Assembly (NCBI GenBank): GCA_964196155.1
Contig: CAXMRP010000032.1
Location: 1 to 63,354, forward strand
Length of the DNA: 63,354 nucleotides
Source of the DNA: CAXMRP01 sp964196155
GTDB taxonomy: Bacteria; Pseudomonadota; Alphaproteobacteria; Rhizobiales; Afifellaceae
Reading direction: 5' to 3'
The number at the start of each line of letters is the position of its first letter. The first letter of the stretch is position 1. Under the pieces are notes generated by a model that searched no databases, was not told where the DNA came from, and saw only the letters and a program-made list of their open reading frames with translations. The translations under genes were made by a program, and so were the position numbers. Positions 26,821-36,903 of the stretch are shown in pieces.

Positions 26821-27384
26821 ATGAATGTTCGCACCTTATGCCTGGCCATCCTCTATTTCGGAGATGCGACGGGCTACGAGATCAAAAAGCTCTCGATTGA
26901 GGGCAAATACAGCCATTTTGTCGATGCCAGCTTTGGTTCGATCTATCCGGCGCTGGCCCGGCTTGAACAAGACGGGCTAGTCACATTCCGCGAGGAAACG
27001 ACACCGGGCAATCCGCCGCGAAAAATCTATTCGATCACCGAAACGGGGAAGGAAGATTTTGTCCGATCGCTGTTTGAAGTGCCGGCGCCGGATATTTTCC
27101 GGTCGGAATTCCTGATGATCGCCATGTGCGCCCATATTTTGCCGCGCGAGGTAGTGAGCCGGGCCATCGATACCCATATGGCGCATCTGGAGGGTGAAAT
27201 CGCCCATTTACGCGAAATATCAGTCGAGAAATCCGGCACAGATTTCGATCTCTCCGGCTCGAATTGGGCGGTAGAACACGGGTTGGCTTGTCTGAGCGCA
27301 TCGCTCGACAATCTGAAATTGAACCGGAACAATCTTGAACGCATTGCAGAAGATGCCGGGGTCACACCCGTTGCGGCTGAGTGA
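26821..27384 (+). CDS. PadR family transcriptional regulator
   Basis: A 187-residue DNA-binding protein. A winged helix occupies residues 1-85: GYEIKKL starts the first helix, FGSIYPALARLEQDGLV is the recognition region, and PPRKIYSITETGKE forms the wing. The C-terminal 100 residues form the helical dimerisation arm of the PadR-s2/VirR_C type. It is the first gene of an operon with an RND efflux pump, and the next gene starts 16 bases after its stop, so it probably controls the pump. Confidence 0.88.
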   Translation: MNVRTLCLAILYFGDATGYEIKKLSIEGKYSHFVDASFGSIYPALARLEQDGLVTFREETTPGNPPRKIYSITETGKEDFVRSLFEVPAPDIFRSEFLMIAMCAHILPREVVSRAIDTHMAHLEGEIAHLREISVEKSGTDFDLSGSNWAVEHGLACLSASLDNLKLNRNNLERIAEDAGVTPVAAE

Positions 27385-27400
27385 AGGGCCACACACAATC

Positions 27401-28525
27401 ATGAAGATACGATTTTCCTATATCCTTGCCTTGGCCCTTGCCGGCGGGACTGGCTATTACATGTTGACCGGAGCCACCATCATCGGCGGTCAGCCGGGCA
27501 ACCAGCCGCCGACGATTGTCGAGCGCACCGGCAACGAAAATGACGTGTTGATGCGTGTTCAGGTGGAAACCCATAACGTCATGGAACGCACCGCCACGTT
27601 GGAAATCCGGGGGCGGACAGAAGCAGATTCTGTCGTAACGGTGCGGGCGCAAACCGATGGCATTTTGGAACGGCGCAACGTGGAAAAAGGCGACACGGTT
27701 TCGGCCGGCGATGTGCTGTGCATCATTGAACAGGGTTCGCGGCAAGCCTGGCTGGCTCAGGCGAATGCAAAACTGATGCAAGCGGAAACCGATCTGAGCG
27801 CCCGGGTACGGCTTGCCGAAAAGGGCCATGTGGCCCGCAACCTGATCCCGTCCTATCAGGCTGCAGTAGATGCGGCAAAAGCGACTATCGCCGATGCAAA
27901 ACTCAATCTGGAGCGTACCGAAGTGCGCGCGCCGGTTGCTGGCGTGGTGCAGGATCCGCTGGCGGAAATCGGCGATGTTGTTCAGGTCGGCGGCACCTGT
28001 GCGACGCTGATCGACAATGATCCGATGACGGTAACCGGTCAGGTTTCGGAGCGCGAGATCGCCGCTCTTTCGCAAGGCATGAGCGCTGATGTTGAATTCA
28101 TTTCGGGGGGCGGAGGCCCAGGCACGATCAGCTACATCGCGCCTTCGGCCGATTCAGAAACCCGCACATTCCGGGTCGAAATCACTGTCGATAATGCCGA
28201 TGGCGCAATCAAGGACGGCGTGACCGCGTTAGCCAGGGTTCCCTTGAAAACCGGTCGGGCGCATCTTGTCTCGGCGGCTTATCTGACGCTCAATGATGCC
28301 GGTTCGGTTGGTGTTCGCACGGTCGATGGCAGGGGCGTGGTCAGGTTTGTTCCGGTCAAGATCGTCGGCAGCAGCGGCGATGGCATCTGGATATCGGGTC
28401 TTGCCGACAGCGCCGATATTATCACCGTCGGCCAGGACTATGTGATCGCCGGACAAACGGTCGAACCGATCCGCGAAACGGCGGTGCCTATGCAACCTCG
28501 GCAGACCGCGGAGCTTGCCCAATGA
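27401..28525 (+). CDS. RND efflux periplasmic adaptor (MFP)
   Basis: A 374-residue adaptor linking the inner-membrane pump to an outer-membrane channel. An N-terminal membrane anchor (residues 5-25) is followed by a biotinyl-lipoyl half-motif, VRAQTDGILERRNVEKGDTV near 80-99. A short alpha hairpin comes next, then the second half, TEVRAPVAGVVQDP near 175, and a beta-barrel domain. The ATG at 27401 is used; upstream in-frame codons overlap padR. It overlaps the pump gene by 4 bases (ATGA). No outer-membrane channel gene is in the operon. Confidence 0.88.
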   Translation: MKIRFSYILALALAGGTGYYMLTGATIIGGQPGNQPPTIVERTGNENDVLMRVQVETHNVMERTATLEIRGRTEADSVVTVRAQTDGILERRNVEKGDTVSAGDVLCIIEQGSRQAWLAQANAKLMQAETDLSARVRLAEKGHVARNLIPSYQAAVDAAKATIADAKLNLERTEVRAPVAGVVQDPLAEIGDVVQVGGTCATLIDNDPMTVTGQVSEREIAALSQGMSADVEFISGGGGPGTISYIAPSADSETRTFRVEITVDNADGAIKDGVTALARVPLKTGRAHLVSAAYLTLNDAGSVGVRTVDGRGVVRFVPVKIVGSSGDGIWISGLADSADIITVGQDYVIAGQTVEPIRETAVPMQPRQTAELAQ

Positions 28526-31500
28526 TTACGATGCTGGAGGCCATATTGCGGCGGCCGCGATCGGTGCTGACGATCATGCTGGTCGTTCTGGGCGCGGGGA
28601 TGTTTGTCTATGCGACCATCCCCAAGGAAGCCAACCCTGATATCGATGTGCCGGTCTACTTTGTATCGACCTCCCAACAGGGCATATCGCCGGAGGATTC
28701 AGAGCGGTTGCTGGTGCGGCCGCTGGAAGCGGAATTGCGCGGGCTTGATGGACTGAAGGAAATAACGTCCGTCGCCGCCGAAGGCTATGCCGGCATCGTT
28801 TTGGAATTCGACATCGATTTCGACAAGGACGAGGCCCTCAACGATATCCGCGACAAGGTGGATCAGGCCAAGCCGGAATTGCCGGAAGAAGCCACTGAAC
28901 CGACGATCGCTGAAACCAATTTTGCCCTGGAACCGACAATCTTCGTCACCGTTTCGGGGCCGGTTCCGGAGCGCGCGCTGTACAATTTCGCCAAGCGCCT
29001 GCAGGACGAAATCGAGGCCGTGTCGACAGTTCTGGAAGCCAATCTTTCCGGCCACCGCGAGGAGCAGCTGGAAGTCCTCATCGATATGGCGAAGCTGGAA
29101 TCCTACGATATCACCCAGCAGGAATTGCTGATTTCGCTGTCCAACAACAACCGTCTGGTGCCGGCGGGGTTCCTGGATACCGGACGCGGGCGATTCAACG
29201 TCAAGGTTCCCGGCCTGATTGAAACGGCCGAAGACGTCTATTCGCTGCCGATCAAGCAAAATGGCGAGGGCGTGGTGACGCTCGGCGATGTCGCCGAAAT
29301 CCGGCGCACCTTTAAAGACCCGGACACCTTTACCCGGGTCAATCGCGAGCCGGCGATCGCGCTGGCCGTGGTCAAGCGGCTTGGCACCAACATCATCGAG
29401 AACAACCAGGCGGTTCGCGATGCCGTCAATGCGGTGACAAAGGACTGGCCGGCCAGTGTGCGGGTCAGCTTCCTGCTCGACAAGTCGAGCTTCATCAATG
29501 AAGTTCTGGGCTCGCTGCAATCGGCGATCATGACCGCGATCCTGCTGGTGATGATCGTTGTGCTGGCAGCGCTCGGCCTGCGATCGGCAATCCTCGTCGG
29601 CCTGGCGATCCCGACATCGTTCATGACCGGGTTTTTAATTCTGGGCTCCGTCGGCATGACGGTGAACATGATGGTGATGTTCGGTCTGGTGCTGACCGTC
29701 GGCATGCTGGTCGATGGCGCGATTGTGGTGGTGGAATATGCCGACCGCAAACTGGCCGAAGGCATGGACCGGAGCGAAGCCTATATCCGGGCAGCCAAAC
29801 TGATGTTCTGGCCGGTAGTTTCCTCGACCGCGACGACGTTGGCGGCGTTCATGCCGATGCTGTTGTGGCCGGGCGTGCCGGGGGAATTCATGAGTTTCCT
29901 GCCGATCATGGTGATCATTGTGCTCTCTGCATCGCTGCTGACCGCCATGGTGTTCTTGCCGGTCACCGGGGCACTGACGGCGGAAATTGCCTATTTCATG
30001 ACCCGCAACAGCGCCACTCTTGTGGCCGGGGCCGCGGCACTGGTCGGCGGATTTGCGCTGTTTTCGGGCCTTCGCCCGGTCCTTGGGTTTCTCGGTGACA
30101 CGCCGGCGCTGGCGGCAGCGGGCGCGGCCGGTCTGGCATTGGGGATCGTGCTGTTTGTCGCATTGCGGCCGATGTTCCGGCGAATTTGCGACTGGCGGGC
30201 GGCGCGGCGTGATCCGGACGCGAAGAATGTGACCGACATGCTGTCCCATGAGGCGACACTGGACCCCGATACCCTGCCCGGCTTTACCGGCTGGTATGTG
30301 CGGTTCCTGCGCGGCCTGACCTACAGTCTGTGGGGCAATATCGCGACGCTTGCGGTCATTTTCGGCGTAGTTGCCACGATCTTCATCGGCTTCGGCCAGC
30401 ACTCCAACGGTGTGGAATTTTTCGTCGATGAAGAGCCGGACCAGACGGTTATCCTCGTATCGGGGCGGGGCAATCTGTCGGCCCGCGAGGCATTGATGCT
30501 GGTCTCCCAGGTCGAGGGCGAAATCCTCAACGTGTCGGGCGTGCGCAATGTTGTCACCACGGCCTACCCGAACGGCGGTGGTGGTGGCCCGCAAATCATC
30601 GGCGGGGTCAACGACAAACCGGCCGATCTGATCGGCGAACTCAATCTTGAACTGGCAAATTATGCCGACCGGCGGCCCTGGACCCAGATTGAGGCGGAAA
30701 TTCGCGCCCGCACGGGATCGTTCCCCGGTATCCGGGTAGAACCGCGCAAGATCGAAGGCGGCCCGCCGACCGGCAAGGACGTCACACTGCAAATTAACTC
30801 GACCGATTATGACCAGTTGCTGGAGACGACAAAGCTGGTGCGGGCGCATTTCGATGTGACCGACAAATTACTGGATGTGGAAGACACCACCCCGCTGCCG
30901 GGCATTGAATGGGAATTGAAGATCGACCGCGAGGAAGCGGGCCGGTTCCAGGCTGGCATTGCGTCGGTCGGCAACATGATCCAGCTGGTCACCAATGGCG
31001 TTCTGATTGGCAAATACCGGCCCAATGACGCCGATGACGAGGTGGATATCCGCGTTCGTTTGCCCGAAAGCGAGCGGACGCTGGAGCGGTTTGACCAGTT
31101 GAAGCTGAAAACGCCGAACGGCCAGGTTCCGATCACCAATTTCGTGACCCGGCAGGCCAAGCCAAAAGTGTCGTCGATTTCGCGGCGGGACGGGCTTTAT
31201 TCGATGAGTGTGAAGGCCGGCGTCGACAAGTCCGACGGACTGACTGTCGATACCAAGGTTGGCGAACTTCAGGCATGGCTTGATTCACAGACCTGGCCGG
31301 AGACGATTTTCTTCAAGTTCCGCGGCGCCGACGAAGAGCAGAAGGAATCCGGTGCCTTCCTGATGCGGGCGATGCTGGGTTCGCTGTTCCTGATGGCGAT
31401 CATCCTGATCACCCAGTTCAACAGCTTCTACCAGACGTTCATCACGCTGATGACGATCATTCTGGCGGCATCGGGCGCGCTGGTCGGGATGGTGGTTACG

Positions 31501-32025
31501 GGACAGAAATTCTCCATCATCATGACCGGCACCGGCATTATCGCGCTGGCCGGCATTGTGGTGAACAATGCCATCGTCCTCATCGACACTTACAACCGGA
31601 TGCGCCGCGAGGATGGAATCTCGGTGCGGGAGGCAGCGCTGAAGACCGCCGCCCAGCGGCTGCGGCCAATTCTTCTGACGACAATCACGACGATTGCCGG
31701 CCTGATCCCGATGGCGACGCAGGTCAATTTGAACTTCTTCAGCCAGACGATTGCCGTGGGCGGCATTACTTCCATCTGGTGGGTGCAGTTATCGACCGCG
31801 GTGATCTTCGGGCTGGCGTTCTCAACAATCCTGACGCTGGTGCTGGTGCCGGTGCTTTTGACCCTGCCCGACAATGTCGCGACCTTCGTCCGGTCCTGGC
31901 GATCGCTGCGGCCAGGCCCGTCCGAGGCGCTGGAAGAAGAGCAGATAAAGGCCCGGATCGAGCAGAAGAGGCCGCTGGCGGCCAATGACGACGAGTATCA
32001 GGAATTACCGCAGGCGGCCGAATAG
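28522..32025 (+). CDS. RND efflux pump, inner-membrane permease
   Basis: A 1167-residue pump of the AcrB/HAE superfamily. It opens with PRSVLTIMLVVLGAGMFVYATIPKEANPDIDVP, the standard first helix and periplasmic entry. GMLVDGAIVVVEYADRKL near residue 395 is the helix-4 proton-relay segment with its Asp, and GIVVNNAIVLIDTYNRMR near 1012 is the helix-10 counterpart. About 1000-1050 residues is usual. The excess here includes an extra hydrophobic insert near residues 490-570 and a charged C-terminal tail. The substrate is unknown; the PadR partner suggests induction by phenolic or other small compounds. Confidence 0.9.
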   Translation: MITMLEAILRRPRSVLTIMLVVLGAGMFVYATIPKEANPDIDVPVYFVSTSQQGISPEDSERLLVRPLEAELRGLDGLKEITSVAAEGYAGIVLEFDIDFDKDEALNDIRDKVDQAKPELPEEATEPTIAETNFALEPTIFVTVSGPVPERALYNFAKRLQDEIEAVSTVLEANLSGHREEQLEVLIDMAKLESYDITQQELLISLSNNNRLVPAGFLDTGRGRFNVKVPGLIETAEDVYSLPIKQNGEGVVTLGDVAEIRRTFKDPDTFTRVNREPAIALAVVKRLGTNIIENNQAVRDAVNAVTKDWPASVRVSFLLDKSSFINEVLGSLQSAIMTAILLVMIVVLAALGLRSAILVGLAIPTSFMTGFLILGSVGMTVNMMVMFGLVLTVGMLVDGAIVVVEYADRKLAEGMDRSEAYIRAAKLMFWPVVSSTATTLAAFMPMLLWPGVPGEFMSFLPIMVIIVLSASLLTAMVFLPVTGALTAEIAYFMTRNSATLVAGAAALVGGFALFSGLRPVLGFLGDTPALAAAGAAGLALGIVLFVALRPMFRRICDWRAARRDPDAKNVTDMLSHEATLDPDTLPGFTGWYVRFLRGLTYSLWGNIATLAVIFGVVATIFIGFGQHSNGVEFFVDEEPDQTVILVSGRGNLSAREALMLVSQVEGEILNVSGVRNVVTTAYPNGGGGGPQIIGGVNDKPADLIGELNLELANYADRRPWTQIEAEIRARTGSFPGIRVEPRKIEGGPPTGKDVTLQINSTDYDQLLETTKLVRAHFDVTDKLLDVEDTTPLPGIEWELKIDREEAGRFQAGIASVGNMIQLVTNGVLIGKYRPNDADDEVDIRVRLPESERTLERFDQLKLKTPNGQVPITNFVTRQAKPKVSSISRRDGLYSMSVKAGVDKSDGLTVDTKVGELQAWLDSQTWPETIFFKFRGADEEQKESGAFLMRAMLGSLFLMAIILITQFNSFYQTFITLMTIILAASGALVGMVVTGQKFSIIMTGTGIIALAGIVVNNAIVLIDTYNRMRREDGISVREAALKTAAQRLRPILLTTITTIAGLIPMATQVNLNFFSQTIAVGGITSIWWVQLSTAVIFGLAFSTILTLVLVPVLLTLPDNVATFVRSWRSLRPGPSEALEEEQIKARIEQKRPLAANDDEYQELPQAAE

Positions 32026-32032
32026 CCGGACA

Positions 32033-33994
32033 TTATTCCAGGGTGCTGTTTGGAATGACCAAGCCGCCGCGACCATCACCGGGAGTACCGGGCGCCTCAT
32101 CGGCCTTGCCCTTTTCCTCTGGGAAAAACGTTGCGTCGCGCTCGCGGGTGCGGCGCAGATGCTCGGCGGCCTCATCGGCCTCGCGCTGGCGATCCCACAT
32201 CGCCGCATAAAGACCGCCTGCTTCCAGCAATTCGCCATGACTGCCGCGCTCGGCGATCGCACCCTCGCGCAGGACAATGATCTGATCGGCATTGATGACC
32301 GTCGAAAGCCTGTGGGCGATCATCAGCGTCGTGCGGTTTTGCGACACCCGGTCGATGGCCGACTGGATCTCCTGCTCGGTTGCCGTATCCAGCGCCGAAG
32401 TTGCCTCATCCAGAATGAGAATGGGTGGGCTCTTGAGGATGGTGCGGGCAATCGCCACCCGCTGCTTTTCGCCGCCGGACAGTTTCAGCCCGCGCTCGCC
32501 GACCGGGGTATCGTAGCCGGCGGGCAAATCGGCGATGAAATCGGCGATCTGGGCCATGGCGGCGGCTTCTTCGATAGCGGCCTTGTCCGCCGGCCAGTGG
32601 CCGTAGCGGATATTGTATCCGATGGTGTCGTTGAACAGCACCGTGTCCTGGGGGACGATGCCGATGGCGGCGCGCAGGCTCTCCTGGTTCACGTCGCGGA
32701 TATCCTGGCCATCGATGGTGATGCGGCCGCTGGTGACGTCATAAAAGCGGAAAAGCAGCCGGGAGATTGTCGATTTTCCCGCGCCGGACGGGCCGACAAT
32801 GGCGACAGTTGCGCCGGCCGGAACCTCGAATGACACATCTTTCAGGATCGACCGGTCGGGGTCATAATCAAAAAAGACATTCTCAAACCGGATCGCGCCA
32901 TCGGAGACCGCCAACGGCGCGGCGGCGGGTTTGTCGACAACTTCCGGCTTCTCGCCCAAAAGCGCGAACATCGCCTCGATATCGGCCAGCCCCTGTTTGA
33001 TTTCGCGATAGACAAAACCGATGAAATTGAGCGGGATGGCCAACTGCATCAACAGCGCATTGATCAGCACAAAATCGCCGATAGTTTGCTCGCCGGCGAC
33101 GACGGCGCGAGCCGACAGGATCATGCACAGAACCATGCCGATCATGAATATCACCGTCTGGCCGAGATTGAGCCAGGCCAGTGAGGTCCAGGTTCGGGTG
33201 GCGGCGTCCTCATATTTGGCCATCGACTGATCGAAGCGCTTCGCTTCCATGCGCTCGTTGCCAAAATACTTCACGGTTTCGAAATTGAGCAGGGAATCGA
33301 TAGCCTTGGAATTGGCGTCGGTGTCGCTTTCGTTCATTTCGCGGCGGATCGATATGCGCCAGTCGCTGGCCCGCACCGTGAACCAGACATAGAGCCATAT
33401 GGTCACGGCGATGATTGCCACATAGCGAAAATCGAACTGGTACCAGATGATACCGGCCATCAGCGCGAATTCGATTGCCGTGGGCGCGGTGCTGAGGATG
33501 GTGAAACGGACGATGATTTCGATGCCCTTGACGCCGCGCTCGATGATCCGGGACAGGCCGCCGGTGCGCCGGGCCAGGTGAAAGCGCAGGGACAGGGAAT
33601 GGATGTGGATGAAGGTGCGCGCGGCAAGCTGGCGTACTGCGTGCTGGCCGACCCGGGCAAACAGCGCGTCGCGCAACTGGTTGAAGGCGACCATCAGCAT
33701 GCGGCCAACGCCATAGGCGATAACCAGCATCAGCGGCGCGGCAAGAAACGCCGGCAAGATGGCAGGGTTTTCCCCCTGCCCGGTCAGCATGTCCGTCGCC
33801 CACTTGAAGAAATAGGGCACCAACACCGTGATGATCTTGGCGGCGACCAGCGCCAGGAATGCGACCATGACCCGGCGTTTCAGATCGGGCCGGTCGGATG
33901 GCCACATATAGGGCCACAAGTTGCGAATTGTGGTCGCTGTCGATCCTTGGTCAGCGGTAATCACGGCATTCATGGCCTGTGATGGATCACTCAT
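32033..33994 (-). CDS. Atm1-type ABC exporter (half-transporter)
   Basis: A 653-residue inner-membrane exporter that should work as a homodimer. Six membrane helices (about 40-330) precede the ATPase with GPSGAGKST, LSGGEKQR and ILILDEATSALD. LNFETVKYFGNE near 230-241 is the Atm1/HMT1 signature that lines the glutathione-binding site. Relatives export glutathione-metal or persulfide conjugates. The ATG at 33994 lies inside the end of arsR (8-base overlap), so translation is coupled. The C-terminal ~50 residues are charged and probably disordered. Confidence 0.85.
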   Translation of the reverse strand: MSDPSQAMNAVITADQGSTATTIRNLWPYMWPSDRPDLKRRVMVAFLALVAAKIITVLVPYFFKWATDMLTGQGENPAILPAFLAAPLMLVIAYGVGRMLMVAFNQLRDALFARVGQHAVRQLAARTFIHIHSLSLRFHLARRTGGLSRIIERGVKGIEIIVRFTILSTAPTAIEFALMAGIIWYQFDFRYVAIIAVTIWLYVWFTVRASDWRISIRREMNESDTDANSKAIDSLLNFETVKYFGNERMEAKRFDQSMAKYEDAATRTWTSLAWLNLGQTVIFMIGMVLCMILSARAVVAGEQTIGDFVLINALLMQLAIPLNFIGFVYREIKQGLADIEAMFALLGEKPEVVDKPAAAPLAVSDGAIRFENVFFDYDPDRSILKDVSFEVPAGATVAIVGPSGAGKSTISRLLFRFYDVTSGRITIDGQDIRDVNQESLRAAIGIVPQDTVLFNDTIGYNIRYGHWPADKAAIEEAAAMAQIADFIADLPAGYDTPVGERGLKLSGGEKQRVAIARTILKSPPILILDEATSALDTATEQEIQSAIDRVSQNRTTLMIAHRLSTVINADQIIVLREGAIAERGSHGELLEAGGLYAAMWDRQREADEAAEHLRRTRERDATFFPEEKGKADEAPGTPGDGRGGLVIPNSTLE

Positions 33995-34427
33995 ATAGTG
34001 GCTTTCTACTAGTGGCTTTCTGGGCGCCAACTGATGGCGAAGTGGTGTTGTTGGATTTGCGGCAGGTTCCGGACGGTCCGCAGCAGGCGTCGGCATCAGC
34101 ACACAAGCCTTTTGCCAGAGCGGTGAGCGTTTCGGCAAATGTCGTAATCGCCGATGCGGCAAGCGTATAGCGGGAATTGGGACCATCGGTCTCGATCTCG
34201 ATCAACCCGGCCTCGTTCAACACCCGCAAGTGCTGGGAAACGGTGGACTGGGCTAGCGGCACGTGACCGCAGATCTGTGCACAATTGCATCGGCTCTGCT
34301 TGGCAATCGTCCGCAGGATCGCCAACCGGGCCGGATGGGACAGGGCCTTGGCCGCCTTTGCCAGCGGCGCATCGGTCTGTCTGGCACATCCCTCAATCTG
34401 CTGTGCGGGCAATTCTGGTGTTTCCAT
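33987..34427 (-). CDS. ArsR/SmtB family metal-responsive repressor
   Basis: A 146-residue winged-helix repressor. LAKAAKALSHPARLAILRTIA near 22-42 opens the domain, and LAQSTVSQHLRVLNEAGLIEIE is the recognition helix and wing. Cysteines cluster at CNCAQIC near 47-53, just ahead of the recognition helix and near the ArsR alpha-3 type site, and at CADADACC with a further Cys near 108-120. This suggests a thiol-bound metal or metalloid ligand. It is the first gene of a two-gene operon with the Atm1-type exporter. The final ~25 residues are polar and poorly conserved in character. Confidence 0.85.
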   Translation of the reverse strand: METPELPAQQIEGCARQTDAPLAKAAKALSHPARLAILRTIAKQSRCNCAQICGHVPLAQSTVSQHLRVLNEAGLIEIETDGPNSRYTLAASAITTFAETLTALAKGLCADADACCGPSGTCRKSNNTTSPSVGAQKATSRKPLYE

Positions 34428-34692
34428 TCGGCATGGTCTTTTCTAAATGGCGGGTCGAACGTCGGTGCACTTATCGCCCGACTGATGACCCGCATATTGG
34501 TTCACGGGAAGCGCCGCAAAACGCTTTATCGTATATCGGCGATTTATGATAAAGGTTTCGTGATGGCAAGTGGCAGCCGGCAAAATATCGAATATTTCGC
34601 CATCACAGCGGAAAAATCCGGCGATTGAAGCCGCTTATCCGACCGACACAGACAAACGACGCCGGGCAATCAGCAGGCCACAGGCAGGCAAA

Positions 34693-36783
34693 TCAGTTTG
34701 CCGTGCCGTCTTCTTTCTCCGGCAACATGAAGACCTGACCGGGGAAAATCATGTGCGGGTTGCGGATCTGATCGGAGTTGGCCTCAAAAATGGTTGTGTA
34801 ACGGATACCCCGGCCGTAGGTGCGCCGGGCGATTGTCCACAAATTGTCGCCGCGCCGGATGATGATCGTGGTCGGCTTTACCGCGTCGGTCTTGGTGGCC
34901 ATCGGATCTGCCGTGGCGACGCTTGCCGCAGGCATCGCCTGTCCGGTTTCCCCGGTTGATGCTGTAGGCGCTGCTTCTGCCGGCGGGGTAACTGCAGCCA
35001 TGCGGGCCGGCCGGCTGAACGGCACTTCGGCGCGCGAGACAACCGTGCCGGCATCGTCGGTCATATCGGCGCGGATAGTCAGATCGCCAAAGGGCAGCGC
35101 CTTGGGTTCCTGCAACAACCAGCGGTCGCCCTGCCCGACGATCGTCTCGCCCAAAAACACATTGTCCGCGTAAACCCGGACCCGGGCACCGGTCGCTCCG
35201 GCTCCGGCGACGAAGACTTCGCTGCCTTCCGCTTCCACAGCCTCGATAACAAATGGTGTGGTCAGCGTTTCGGGAACGGTCTCGGCAACAGCTGCAGATT
35301 CCGTTGATTTGGTAGTGTCGACCAGAATTTCGCTGGGCGCATTGGGCCGGTTGCGAATGATCAACATGCCGCCGTCGGGCTGCTCCGGCACGGCGATCGC
35401 GACTTTTTCTTCTGATTCTACCGCCGGACCATCGGCGATCCGGGCGCGGGCCGAAATATCGTTGGCACCGGGCGGCAGGGGCCGGTCGGGCACAACAACC
35501 CATTCGCCGCTTGGTCCGGCGATCGCCTCGGCAATAACCTGGCCATTGGCGATGATCTCTACCCTTGCGCCGGGGCTGCCCCGGCCGGCCAGAACGGCCT
35601 CGCCGGTGGGCTCGACACGGACCACATCAAACCGGGGAATTTCGGCGATTCCGACCGGCATCGCAGGTTTTTCGGCAGCGCCACTATCTGCATCTGACGC
35701 CGGAACTGTTTTCCTGTCCGTATCGAGCGCGCCGAGGGACGCCGCGCCGGGCTGGCTTTTGGCCACTTCCGTGACATTTTGATTCGTGCCTTCTGCGGCA
35801 GGCGCATCACCCTTGTGTACCATGGTAACGACGGATTCGCCGCCGGCATTTTCATCGTTGCCATTTCCGGCGGTCGGCAATTGATCCTGCGATTTGGCCG
35901 CACCGCTTTGCCCGGCCTGTGCTGTTGCTTCCGCCCCGCCTGATGGTGCCACATTGCTGGCCACATCATCGGCAGCATTGTCGGCCGGCTGGGTGGCATC
36001 GGGTTTCATGGCGCCGGTCTGCGCTTCGCCAGCGCTCTCGCCGGTCGCGGATTTTGCCATCTGGTCGGCGCTTTCGGACGCGGCGCTGGTTTCAGCACTA
36101 TTTTCAGCACCACTTTCAACACTGGCCATGCCTGTTTCGGTGGATGCCCCGTCGGAGCCGGTCATTGCCGCCTCGGATGTCGCGCCGGTAGCTGCATCCG
36201 TGCCGGTTTTGGCCGCCATCGCAGTATCCGTCTCCGGCGCGGCGGCGGTGTCATCGGTGTCCATAGTGGTGGCGGTTTCGGTTGCCGCACCTGCAGTATC
36301 GGACGCGCTATCGCCAGTTGCATCATTGGATGGCTTGCTCGCCATTCCGGTTGCCGTCCCGCCGTCTTGCGCCGTTGCCGGTTTTTCAGTGGTTTGCGTG
36401 TCCGGCTTGGTTGCCGGATCGGTGGCGGACGGTTGATCCGTTGCCGCCATGGGCTGGTCGCCGGCTTTTGAATCAGAACCTGTATCCGAAACTGTTGCCC
36501 CATCATCCGATGTGCCGGCGTCACCGGTGTTGGAAGTATCAGTTTTTGGCGTATCGGAGCCAGACGTATCGGCTACGGGCGTTTTCGTCTCGGCGGCACC
36601 GCTGGTTTGCGCGGATTCAGTTGCCCCGTCAGAGGACGGCGTGGCATCGCCCTGGGGCGCCAGGCCGGTAATCTGCGTCGTCGCGCCGTCGTCCTCCATG
36701 GAGTTCTTGATCAGCACCAGCGATCCCGCAGCAATCAGGATCAGGAATACGGCAATTAAAAATCGTAACGGCAGGGGCATCAT
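34693..36783 (-). CDS. membrane-anchored LysM protein with long low-complexity region
   Basis: A 696-residue envelope protein. A single N-terminal helix (7-25) anchors it. Residues about 30-350 are almost wholly Ala, Thr, Ser, Asp, Gly and Met, a disordered spacer. Two beta-rich Ig-like segments follow: one near 390-460 has GEAVLAGRGSPGARVEI, the other near 510-590 has SEVFVAGAGATGARVRV. The C-terminal LysM domain (IIIRRGDNLWTIARRTYG to FPGQVFMLP) binds peptidoglycan. Similar proteins are common in Hyphomicrobiales. Probably a cell-wall tether; the exact role is unknown. Confidence 0.8.
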   Translation of the reverse strand: MMPLPLRFLIAVFLILIAAGSLVLIKNSMEDDGATTQITGLAPQGDATPSSDGATESAQTSGAAETKTPVADTSGSDTPKTDTSNTGDAGTSDDGATVSDTGSDSKAGDQPMAATDQPSATDPATKPDTQTTEKPATAQDGGTATGMASKPSNDATGDSASDTAGAATETATTMDTDDTAAAPETDTAMAAKTGTDAATGATSEAAMTGSDGASTETGMASVESGAENSAETSAASESADQMAKSATGESAGEAQTGAMKPDATQPADNAADDVASNVAPSGGAEATAQAGQSGAAKSQDQLPTAGNGNDENAGGESVVTMVHKGDAPAAEGTNQNVTEVAKSQPGAASLGALDTDRKTVPASDADSGAAEKPAMPVGIAEIPRFDVVRVEPTGEAVLAGRGSPGARVEIIANGQVIAEAIAGPSGEWVVVPDRPLPPGANDISARARIADGPAVESEEKVAIAVPEQPDGGMLIIRNRPNAPSEILVDTTKSTESAAVAETVPETLTTPFVIEAVEAEGSEVFVAGAGATGARVRVYADNVFLGETIVGQGDRWLLQEPKALPFGDLTIRADMTDDAGTVVSRAEVPFSRPARMAAVTPPAEAAPTASTGETGQAMPAASVATADPMATKTDAVKPTTIIIRRGDNLWTIARRTYGRGIRYTTIFEANSDQIRNPHMIFPGQVFMLPEKEDGTAN

Positions 36784-36903
36784 TTCGCCTGGGTTTGTTC
36801 GGCCTGGATTTAACGGGCAACTTTGTTTCGCTCAACCGGGGGTTTCGCTCAATCGGGACTACGGGACAATCACATACGCCACAAATACACTTCCAATGCA
36901 TAT

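Noticed and set aside
29635..30849. Open frame of 404 codons on the minus strand inside the RND pump gene
   Set aside because: The pump is continuous through this region and the antisense translation is dominated by His, Arg and Gln.
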